NCBI GenBank assembly: GCA_017619255.1
Contig: JAFZSS010000204.1
Coordinates: 1-10,757 of the forward strand
Direction: 5' to 3'
Length of the DNA: 10,757 nt
From: Muribaculaceae bacterium
GTDB lineage: Bacteria; Bacteroidota; Bacteroidia; Bacteroidales; Muribaculaceae
Below the pieces are notes generated by a model that was given only the letters and a program-made list of their open reading frames with translations, was not told the origin of the DNA and searched no databases. Every line of letters begins with the position of its first letter. Positions within the stretch are counted from its first letter, which is position 1. The translations under genes were made by a program, and so were the position numbers. Positions 1 through 7,100 of the stretch are shown here, piece after piece.

Positions 1-2
1 AT

Positions 3-1313
3 CCTGCTGGTTTGGCCTATATGGATCATGAGGGATGGACTCTCTCACTGAATATCCAGAGTGCCTCGCAGTCGCGTGACGCACTCACTACCTTCCCCCT
101 CTTTCCCGAAGCAGATCACACCCGCTTGTACCACGGCGACACTCAAGCCCCTGTAGTGCCCTCGCTCTATGGTGCTTACAAGCGTGATCGTTGGACATTC
201 TCAGGTTTTTTCGGTTTTACCGGAGGTGGCGGCAAGTGTTCGTTCACCAGCGGACTTCCAGTCTTTGATGCAAGCATTATGGCTGGCATCTACAGCCAGA
301 CGGCAAACTTGGCACAGACTCTGGCCTCGAACCCTGATATAGCCCCCATCCTTAATGATCCCCGAGTGGCAGGTCTGCTGCCTCTGACAGCCGATAAGTA
401 TAATATCAACTCTGCTATGAAGGGCCGCCAGTACATCTATGGCCTTCAGTTGGGTGCCACCTATAAGGTTCAGGATTGGATGAGTGCCTATGCCGGTTTC
501 CGCATGAATTACTTCGACGGCAATTACAATGGCTTCGTCAAGGTTCAGCCCACGGCTGAGTTGGCTTCGACGGTTCAGCAGATTGCCATTGCCTATCCTG
601 CTCTTGCACCGACACTGAACACGCTGGTTAACCAAAATGGTGAGATGGCCAATATCGACCTTGACTGCTCCCAGACGGGTTGGGGTGTTACCCCCATCAT
701 CGGTGTGGACTTGGTGTGGAAAGGCTTCACGCTGGCTGCCAAGTATGAGTTTAAAACCAACCTCAACATCGAGAATGATACCAAGACCGCCATTGCCGAG
801 CCCGCTGCTTTTGAGGCTGCTCTCGACGATTACAAGCACGGCGTGAACACGCCCAACGATTTGCCGGCAGTGTTCTATGCTGCCCTCGGTTATGAGTTCA
901 TTCCCAACAAGTTGCGTGCTACTGTTGAGTATCATTACTACGATGACAAGAACGCCGAGATGGCTCACGACAAGCAGAAGGCCCTGAGGCACGGTACCCA
1001 CGAAGTGCTGGCTGGTGTTGAATGGGATATCAACAAGACATTTACCGTGAGCTGCGGTGCCCAGAATACCGACTACGGACTGGCAGATGGTTACCAGACA
1101 CACACATCCTTCTCTTGCGACAGTTACTCCGTCGGCTTGGGTGGTGCAGTCAACTTGAGTGAGAAGATAAAACTGAATGTGGGTTACTTCTGGACCACCT
1201 ACAAGGACTATGAGCGCAGCGAGCAGAACTACTTCGGCACCACGCTGCCTGGTCAAGACACCTACAGCCGCACCAACAAAGTCTTTGGTGCCGGTATCGA
1301 CTTCAAGTTCTAA
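3..1313 (+). CDS. Outer-membrane transporter of the OmpP1/FadL/TodX family, 5' end outside the window
   Basis: Long-chain fatty-acid/hydrophobic-compound channel of the outer membrane. The reading frame is open to the left edge, so the gene starts upstream. The first visible residues, PAGLAYM, match the conserved NPAGLA segment that in FadL-type proteins lies shortly after the signal peptide, so probably only about 40 residues are missing. The 437 visible residues show alternating polar/aromatic strands typical of a beta-barrel (for example WTFSGFFGF, ATYKVQDWMSAYAGFRMNYF, LNVGYFWTTYKDY). The chain ends in FDFKF-like aromatic sequence with a terminal Phe, the usual outer-membrane assembly signal. 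Glycine-rich turns (FTGGGGK) and a helical Ala/Leu-rich insertion early in the chain also suit FadL relatives. Family assignment is from the PAGLA motif and barrel pattern. The actual substrate cannot be read from the sequence. It is convergent with the - strand operon and followed by a terminator. Confidence 0.82.
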   Translation, partial: PAGLAYMDHEGWTLSLNIQSASQSRDALTTFPLFPEADHTRLYHGDTQAPVVPSLYGAYKRDRWTFSGFFGFTGGGGKCSFTSGLPVFDASIMAGIYSQTANLAQTLASNPDIAPILNDPRVAGLLPLTADKYNINSAMKGRQYIYGLQLGATYKVQDWMSAYAGFRMNYFDGNYNGFVKVQPTAELASTVQQIAIAYPALAPTLNTLVNQNGEMANIDLDCSQTGWGVTPIIGVDLVWKGFTLAAKYEFKTNLNIENDTKTAIAEPAAFEAALDDYKHGVNTPNDLPAVFYAALGYEFIPNKLRATVEYHYYDDKNAEMAHDKQKALRHGTHEVLAGVEWDINKTFTVSCGAQNTDYGLADGYQTHTSFSCDSYSVGLGGAVNLSEKIKLNVGYFWTTYKDYERSEQNYFGTTLPGQDTYSRTNKVFGAGIDFKF

Positions 1314-1340
1314 AAGATAAGAAATCTTTATCCTATGGCA

Positions 1341-1382
1341 CGCCGCCGCTCGATAGTCAGTCGGGCGGCGTTGTTGTTTTTG
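1341..1382 (+). terminator. Intrinsic terminator after the FadL-like gene
   Basis: A perfect 7-bp GC stem (1341-1347 CGCCGCC with 1364-1370 GGCGGCG) continues, after a 3-base bulge, into CGA/TCG (1351-1353 with 1361-1363) around a 7-base loop. A T-rich tract (TTGTTGTTTTTG...) follows at once. It lies 27 bases after the stop of the + strand gene. On the - strand the hairpin is not followed by a T run, so it should act mainly on the + strand, though it may also block or protect the end of the convergent - strand transcript, which stops at 1393. Confidence 0.85.
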
Positions 1383-1392
1383 TTTTTGTCCT

Positions 1393-2391
1393 TTATTGTT
1401 CGTTAAAGGTGAGGGTGACACCCTCAGGAGTGACTTCGAGTGTGGCGGGACACCCTTCAATTATCGGGTAATTCCATCCCTCGTCGTGGCTCGCAGGGAA
1501 GTCGTAGCACACAGGGATGTCATAACCATTGAGCGTCTCACTCAGCATCTGATTCATGTCATAGCCTTCGCCGGACTTATACTCGGTGAAGCGTCCCACG
1601 ATGATGGCCTTGACCTGATTGAGCACACCCTTGAGGCGCAGTTGTTGCAGCATGCTGTTGACGCGCGGCATACTCTCGCTCACATCTTCAAAGAAAAGGA
1701 TAATGTCCTGTCCCTCAATATTGTCGCGGTCCAGGAAGTCCCACTCCTTGCTGCCACCAATGTTAGTGAATACTGCCATGTTGCCTCCCAGCACAATGCC
1801 ATGGGCTGTACCTATCTTGTTCAGCGGGTGGGCAGGTGCAGTATAAGTGGGCAGATTTCCCATGAGCGTATAGCGCAACATCTGGTTGATGTCATCGTCG
1901 GTCCCGCGTCCGCCGAGGGCGCCGCCCATGTTGGCATGCAGACTCATTACACCGCTGCACACCATGGCGCTGTGCAGGGCGGTGATGTCACTATAGCCCA
2001 CAATCCACTTGGGATTTCGCTTAAAATCCTGGTGGGTCAGTGGGTCGAGCAGCATCGCCGAGCCATAGCCGCCGCGTGTGCATACGATGGCTTTGATTTC
2101 GGGATCCTCGAGAGCCCAGCGCAGGTCAGCGCAGCGCTCCTCGATGGTACCGGCATACATGTTTTGATATCTGGACAGGGCATGCGGTCCAATTACGGGA
2201 TTGAATCCCCATGCGCGCAGTGTGGCGGCGGCTTTTTCGGGATTGTCGTTACCCGGTGTGCTGGCGGGGGATATGATTGCAATTTTGTCACCCGGCTTCA
2301 GGGGAGCGGGCATGATGAGTTTCTTGCCTCCGGCAAGTGCAGTCATGGTTGCCATGATGGTGATAAGAGCAGTAAAAAGGATGCGTTTCAT
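1393..2391 (-). CDS. Exported S66-family muramoyl-tetrapeptide (LD-) carboxypeptidase
   Basis: Predicted to cleave the L,D bond between meso-diaminopimelate and the terminal D-Ala of muropeptide tetrapeptides (LdcA reaction). The 332-residue protein has the S66 Ser-Glu-His triad in the expected order and context: nucleophile Ser134 in GYSDIT, Glu235 in FFEDV, and His302 in PASHDEGWNYP. The family's RGGYGS segment is at 106-111 and the N-terminal PGDKIAIISPAS strand at about 33-44. The S66 relative MccF (microcin C immunity) is a less likely alternative. An N-terminal signal peptide (KR, then a hydrophobic run ending ALA-GG) predicts export, unlike cytoplasmic E. coli LdcA. The ATG at 2391 is chosen because the signal peptide begins there; a TTG five codons upstream would overlap the stop of the preceding GH3 gene. 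The 11-base gap to that gene and shared strand indicate one operon. There is no Shine-Dalgarno sequence, as usual in this phylum. Confidence 0.9.
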   Translation of the reverse strand: MKRILFTALITIMATMTALAGGKKLIMPAPLKPGDKIAIISPASTPGNDNPEKAAATLRAWGFNPVIGPHALSRYQNMYAGTIEERCADLRWALEDPEIKAIVCTRGGYGSAMLLDPLTHQDFKRNPKWIVGYSDITALHSAMVCSGVMSLHANMGGALGGRGTDDDINQMLRYTLMGNLPTYTAPAHPLNKIGTAHGIVLGGNMAVFTNIGGSKEWDFLDRDNIEGQDIILFFEDVSESMPRVNSMLQQLRLKGVLNQVKAIIVGRFTEYKSGEGYDMNQMLSETLNGYDIPVCYDFPASHDEGWNYPIIEGCPATLEVTPEGVTLTFNEQ

Positions 2392-2402
2392 ATTATTGTT
2401 AA

Positions 2403-3521
2403 TCAATGCGTTAGTTTTTGTTGTAGTTGCTGCAGGCGTTCATGGGACTCTTGCAGGCGCTCCCAGGGGATACGTCCCTCCTTGACCGAGTTGACAATCA
2501 TGTCCACCAGCTTGAAGGGGCGGTCGGCCTCAAAGCCTGTGCTGATGTTGTTGCCCACGCAGATGAGGTCGGCACCAGCGTTGATAGCTAGTTCCAGCGC
2601 TGTGGGTATGCTGTAGTTGTTGCGGATGGCTTGCATGTACAGGTCGTCGGTCACGATAATGCCGTCGTAGCCCATCTGCTTGCGCAGCAGGTCATTAAGC
2701 GTCTTGGCAGACAGCGTGGCGGGATATTCGTCGTCAATGTTGCGGTTGAACAGGTGGGCGGTCATAATCAGGTCGGCCTTACCGGCATCGATGAGTTTGC
2801 GGAAAGGCTCCAGTTCAGTTTCGGTCCAGCCGTTGGTCACATCGACAAAGCCGTAATGGGAGTCATCGATGGCGTTGCCGTGGCCCGGGAAATGTTTCAG
2901 GGTGCACAACACACCTTGATTGTGGCACTCGTCGATGAACCAGCCTGCGTGGCGTGCAATAACCTCTGGATCAGTTGAAAAGCAGCGCAGGTAATGTCCC
3001 ACAGCGGCGCAGTCGTGGTTCAGCACATCGACCACAGGAGCCAGGTTGACATTCACACCGCTCTCTCGCATCTCGCGGGCGAGTCGGGCGGCATAATATC
3101 TTGTAGTGTCCTCGTTATCAACGGTGCCCAGATATTCGGCGGTCACTGTGGGTTGGAAGCCGTATTGCGGCTTGAGTCGAGCCACTTTGCCACCTTCCTG
3201 GTCGGTGGCGATGAGCAGGGGATAGTCGGCCCAAGCTTGCAACTGTGAGGTCATGCGTGTGAGGCGCTCCTTGCTGGTGATGTTGCGTGAGCCCAGGGTG
3301 GCGTCGCCTGTCACATCGATGTCAAACAGCACGATGGCGCCCACATGCAGGTCACGCACATAGCGTGCCGCGTCACAGTCGTCGGTCACGCTGTCGCCCT
3401 TGAAGCCCACCATAAGCATACTTGCGGCATACCGCCGCAGTACGGAGTCTGATGGCAAGTGCGCAAAAAGGCTATTGGCTGCCAGCAGCACAATAGCCAG
3501 TATAGTAGTTATGCGTTTCAT
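2403..3521 (-). CDS. Exported NagZ-like GH3 beta-N-acetylhexosaminidase
   Basis: Single-domain glycoside hydrolase family 3 enzyme of the NagZ type, expected to release GlcNAc from GlcNAc-(anhydro)MurNAc muropeptides. Its 372 residues include the NagZ landmarks in order: TDQEGGKV at 106-113, KHFPGHG at 209-215, the catalytic Asp-His pair D220-S-H222, and the nucleophile Asp292 in IIVTDDLYM. It lacks the C-terminal beta-lactamase-like domain found fused to many longer Bacteroidota GH3 proteins. Residues 1-20 form a clear signal peptide (MKR, long hydrophobic stretch, SLFA then HLP), so the enzyme should work in the periplasm; E. coli NagZ is cytoplasmic. The start ATG at 3521 is chosen because the signal peptide starts there; the frame stays open 16 codons further but that stretch is hydrophilic and lies inside the preceding gene. 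The first 50 bases overlap the preceding gene in another frame, suggesting coupled translation. The S66 carboxypeptidase follows. Confidence 0.9.
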   Translation of the reverse strand: MKRITTILAIVLLAANSLFAHLPSDSVLRRYAASMLMVGFKGDSVTDDCDAARYVRDLHVGAIVLFDIDVTGDATLGSRNITSKERLTRMTSQLQAWADYPLLIATDQEGGKVARLKPQYGFQPTVTAEYLGTVDNEDTTRYYAARLAREMRESGVNVNLAPVVDVLNHDCAAVGHYLRCFSTDPEVIARHAGWFIDECHNQGVLCTLKHFPGHGNAIDDSHYGFVDVTNGWTETELEPFRKLIDAGKADLIMTAHLFNRNIDDEYPATLSAKTLNDLLRKQMGYDGIIVTDDLYMQAIRNNYSIPTALELAINAGADLICVGNNISTGFEADRPFKLVDMIVNSVKEGRIPWERLQESHERLQQLQQKLTH

Positions 3522-3963
3522 TATCAGTCCTGTACTTCTCAAAGAGATGGAAGAAGTAATAGCAGGCAATCCAATCGACCCTCACGCCGCGAGCAAAGCC
3601 GATGGTTTCTTTATCGGCGTTAGTCACCTTGCCGTCGGTGATGCTGATGTAGCCCAGGATATTGCTCTCGCCGTCGCGCACGGTGCCGTCGTTGTTGATG
3701 TAGCCGATGCGGTTGTCCTCGGTATCAAAGATCTCGAGTTGCTTGATGACACCAACGGTCTCGCCTTTGACATTGCGCACGGTGCCGTCGGCGTCAAAGG
3801 AGCCAATGGAGTGCATGGTGACATCCCTGACCACGCCGTTGCCGTTGATGCGGCCGATGCTGACGAAGTCGGCGTCACGCAGCACCTGTGCGCTTGCCCC
3901 TGTTGCCATGCTGCCAGCGAGTGCCAGCACCACAACTATCATGTATAATCTGAACTTTTTCAT
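3472..3963 (-). CDS. Small secreted repeat protein, five-fold beta-flower type, function unknown
   Basis: First gene of the - strand operon, 163 residues. A signal peptide (MKKFRLYMIVVVLALAGS..., cleavage near ASA-QV at residues 23-26) is followed by repeats of about 17 residues with the pattern [I/V/L]-G-x-[I/F]-x-x-[D/N]-G-x-V-x-[D/N]. The anchoring glycines are at residues 37, 54, 71, 87, 104 and 122. This arrangement matches the Bacteroidota family called five-fold beta-flower proteins, whose function is unknown. As I recall the family, members end soon after an aromatic-rich tail; here the tail WIACYYFFHLF (131-141) is followed by about 22 further residues that lie inside the start of the GH3 gene. 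The start at 3963 fits the signal peptide and a strong upstream promoter. Its place in front of two peptidoglycan-trimming enzymes hints at an envelope role, but this is inference from context only. Confidence 0.8.
   Translation of the reverse strand: MKKFRLYMIVVVLALAGSMATGASAQVLRDADFVSIGRINGNGVVRDVTMHSIGSFDADGTVRNVKGETVGVIKQLEIFDTEDNRIGYINNDGTVRDGESNILGYISITDGKVTNADKETIGFARGVRVDWIACYYFFHLFEKYRTDNETHNYYTGYCAAGSQ
3595..3861 (-). repeat. Tandem ~17-residue (about 51-base) coding repeats in the beta-flower gene
   Basis: Six glycine-anchored repeat starts, spaced 17, 17, 16, 17 and 18 residues, lie in this stretch. The DNA keeps traces of duplication: a 16-base exact direct repeat encoding part of DGTVR occurs at 3676-3691 and 3775-3790, and GTTGATG..GCCGATGC recurs near 3692 and 3844. 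The third unit (residues about 69-84) is diverged and lacks the DG turn. This is protein-coding structure, not a CRISPR or mobile repeat. Confidence 0.75.
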
Positions 3964-4018
3964 AATCGTCTCTTATTAATTTCTGTGTAATATTGTCATT
4001 TAGACTTATAAAGAGCCA

Positions 4019-4049
4019 CAAAGTTAAAAGGTTTTTTCAAAAAATCAAA
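4019..4049 (-). promoter_or_regulatory. Bacteroidota-type promoter for the - strand operon
   Basis: On the - strand the sequence reads TTTG (4049-4046), 19 bases, then TAACTTTG (4026-4019), an exact match to the TAnnTTTG -7 box with a TTTG -33 box. Transcription should begin near 4013, giving a leader of about 50 bases before the ATG at 3963. The spacer contains an A6/T6 run (4032-4044). It would drive the beta-flower, GH3 and S66 genes together. Confidence 0.75.
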
Positions 4050-4073
4050 ATTTTGGCAAATATCAGGTATCGG

Positions 4074-4107
4074 TTGAGCCCGTTTTCAAAGATTATCACT
4101 AATTTTG
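4074..4107 (+). promoter_or_regulatory. Probable promoter for the DUF2723 operon
   Basis: TAATTTTG at 4100-4107 fits the Bacteroidota TAnnTTTG -7 box exactly. The upstream element is weaker: TTG at 4074-4076, 23 bases away. A start near 4113 would leave a leader of roughly 55 bases, AT-rich and without a Shine-Dalgarno sequence, before the ATG at 4168. Confidence 0.5.
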
Positions 4108-4167
4108 CCGTTTAGTACACGACGAAACCACTAAAAAACAAAATAGAAACAAAGATTTGACTTAACG

Positions 4168-7100
4168 ATGAAGAAGTACAAGCTCATCAACAACACGCTG
4201 GGTTGGCTCATCTTTATTATCGCGGCAGCGACCTACCTGCTGACCATTGAGCCCACCGCCAGTTTCTGGGATTGCCCGGAATTTATCGCTCAAGGTTTTA
4301 AGACTGAAATCGGCCACCCGCCTGGCAACCCCATCTTTATTCTGGCTGCCAACTTCGCCAGCAAGTTCGCCGGTGGCGATGTGATGGCTGTCGCCAAGTG
4401 CGTCAACGCGATGTCGGCGATTTTCAGCGCATTAACGATTCTGCTGCTTTTCTGGTCCATCACCCATCTGGTGAAGAAGCTCGTCGTCAAGGACGGCGAG
4501 GAGGACAAGATGACCCTCGCACAGTACCTTGTGGTGATGGGTAGCGGCATCTGCGGCGCGCTGGTTTACACTTGGAGTGATACCTTCTGGTTCAGCGCCG
4601 TCGAGGCCGAGGTGTATGCCTTCTCATCGTTCTGCACCGCATTGGTGTTCTGGCTCATCCTCAAGTGGGAAAACCGCGCCGATGAGCCGGGCAGCGATCG
4701 TTGGATTATCCTGATAGCCTATGTGATGGGTGTATCGCTGGGTGTCCATCTGCTGAACCTGCTGTGCATCCCCGCTATCGCATTGATTTTCTATTATCGC
4801 CAGTGCCGTTCCCATGGCAAGGACTCGACGGTGAAGGGTTCGTTGTTGACGCTTCTGCTGTCGTTTGTTGTCGTGGGCTTGATTCTCTACGGTCTGGAGC
4901 CTGGCTTCGTGAAGATGGGTCAGAAATTTGACCTGTTGTTTGTCAACTCATTCCACTGTTCGTTCAACTCGGGTGTGTTGTTCTATGCCATCCTGCTTCT
5001 CGCTGCACTGGCATGGTCACTCTATGAACTGTATGTCAACAAGAGCGAGTTGCGCATGAAGTTGTCGTTTGCCCTGGCTATCCTGCTGTCAGGTGTGCTG
5101 TTGATTGGCGAGAGCATCTTGATTCCTATCGTGCTGCTTGTCGCCTTGTGCGTTTACCTGTTCAAGTACTGCAAGCATGTGCCTGTAAGATTGTTCACCA
5201 ATGTTGCTTCATGCATCCTTGTCATCTTTATCGGCTTCAGCTGCTATGCGCTGATTCTTATCCGCAGCTCGCAGAACACGCCGCTTGACGAGAACTCGCC
5301 CAATAACACCTTTGCCCTGGCCAAGTACCTGAGCCGTGAGCAATATGGTGAGACCCCGCTGCTTTATGGCCGCACGGTTTATAGCGACATCCTGTATCAT
5401 TCCAATGGCGCGCCTGCCATGACGGAAGGTCCCACGCAATATGCTCCCGAGGTGAAGACCAGTCCTGATCAGCCCGATCATTACAAGGACCTGGGCCCCA
5501 AAAAGAGCTATCGTTACAGCCCCGAGCAGAACATGCTGTTCCCGCGCATCCACGATGACCGCCATGCCCAGGAATATATCGACTGGCTGGGTATGCAAGG
5601 CACGCAGGTTGAAGCCTCGACTAGGGTGGATGACGACGGCCATATCCTCGAGGGTAGCAAGGAACTGAAGATGAAGCCGACGATGATGGAAAACCTGCGA
5701 TTCTTTGTGGACTATCAGGTGAACTACATGTACTGGCGTTACTTCATGTGGAACTTCGCAGGCCGTCAGAACGACATCCAGGGCATGGGTGAGGTTACCC
5801 ACGGCAACTGGATTTCGGGTATCCCCTTCATCGATAATCCGCGCTTGGGTGACCAGAGCCTGTTGCCAGATGACTTGGGCAAGGGCAATAAGGGCCACAA
5901 TGTGTTCTACATGCTGCCGTTGCTGATGGGTCTCATCGGACTGCTGTGGCAAGCCTATCGCGGCCGTCGCGGCATCGAACAGTTCTGGGTGATTTTCTTC
6001 CTGTTCTTCATGACGGGTATTGCCATCGTGCTCTACCTGAACCAGACGCCGAGCCAGCCCCGTGAGCGTGACTATGCTTATGCCGGTTCGTTCTATGCCT
6101 TCAGCATCTGGGTCGGCATGGGTGTCGCTGGTCTGTGGAGCATCGTGATGTGGTTCCTCAAGAAGAAAGATAAGAAGTCAGCCAAGGATGACGAGAATAC
6201 GGCACTTGCCGGCGCTGAGACGGTTAACCATAACGGCGTTGCCACTGCCGTTGCCGCCGTGGCAGCCTTGATAGGTATCCTCGTGCCCCTGCAGATGGTG
6301 AGCCAGACATGGGATGATCACGATCGCAGCGGGCGCTATGCGGCGCGCGACTTCGGCCGTAACTACCTGTCGAGTGTGGCTCCTAACGGAATTATCTTCT
6401 GCAACGGTGATAACGATACCTTCCCCTTGTGGTATCTGCAGGAGGTGGAGGGTTACCGTACCGATGTGCGTGCCGTCAACTTGAGCTATCTGGCCACAGA
6501 CTGGTACATCAGCCAGATGCAGCGTGCAGCCTATGAGTCAGCACCGCTGCCCATGTTGGCCGGCAAGGAGACCTTTGCCTATGATAACCGCCTGATGAAC
6601 TACTTCCTGCGACCCGATATGACGCCCACCGAGGTGTCCAAATCACTTGCTGCGCTGTATAGCCCGGATAGTAAGATCGAGTCACATGATGTTTACGAGC
6701 TCCGTTATCCCAATGTGTACATCCCCGTTGACGCCGAGCAGGCTGTCAAGGCCGGGGTTGTCAAGGCCGAGCAGCGCGACATGATAGCTGACTCTATCAG
6801 CTTGAACCTGCAGCGCCTGGGTGGTGGCATGACCTCGAGTCAGGTAATGTCGCTGGACATTGTCGCTAGCAGTATTGCCGAGGGTTGGAACCGTCCCTGC
6901 TATTTCGCCATGACCGTGCCCAACAGTTATTACTTGGGTTTGGATCCTTATCTGCGCCTGACGGGTCTCGCTTACCAGGTGACACCGATTTCCACGGGCG
7001 GAAGCAGTGCTTCGGTATCGACCGATGTCATGTATGACAATGTGGTCAACAAGTTTGCGTGGGGCGGTATCGACAAAGCCAAGCCCGGCGAGATTTATCT

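Noticed and set aside
201..1460. A 419-codon open frame on the - strand, antisense to the FadL-like gene.
   Set aside because: It lies almost fully opposite a convincing barrel gene, spans the terminator, and its translation has no recognisable domain; long antisense frames are expected from the codon bias here.
1396..2616. A 406-codon open frame on the + strand opposite the S66 gene.
   Set aside because: The opposite strand has a complete catalytic triad and signal peptide; this frame is His/Cys/Val-rich without motifs, typical of an antisense shadow.
3522..3569. A 16-codon N-terminal extension of the GH3 gene.
   Set aside because: The extension is polar and precedes a clear signal peptide, and it would lengthen the overlap with the upstream gene.
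3660..3800. Short direct repeats that might suggest a CRISPR or regulatory array.
   Set aside because: They are in frame, about 99 bases apart, and encode the repeated DGTVR segment of the beta-flower protein.
5209..5952. A 247-codon - strand frame inside the DUF2723 gene.
   Set aside because: Antisense to a conserved membrane protein and without motifs or a promoter.
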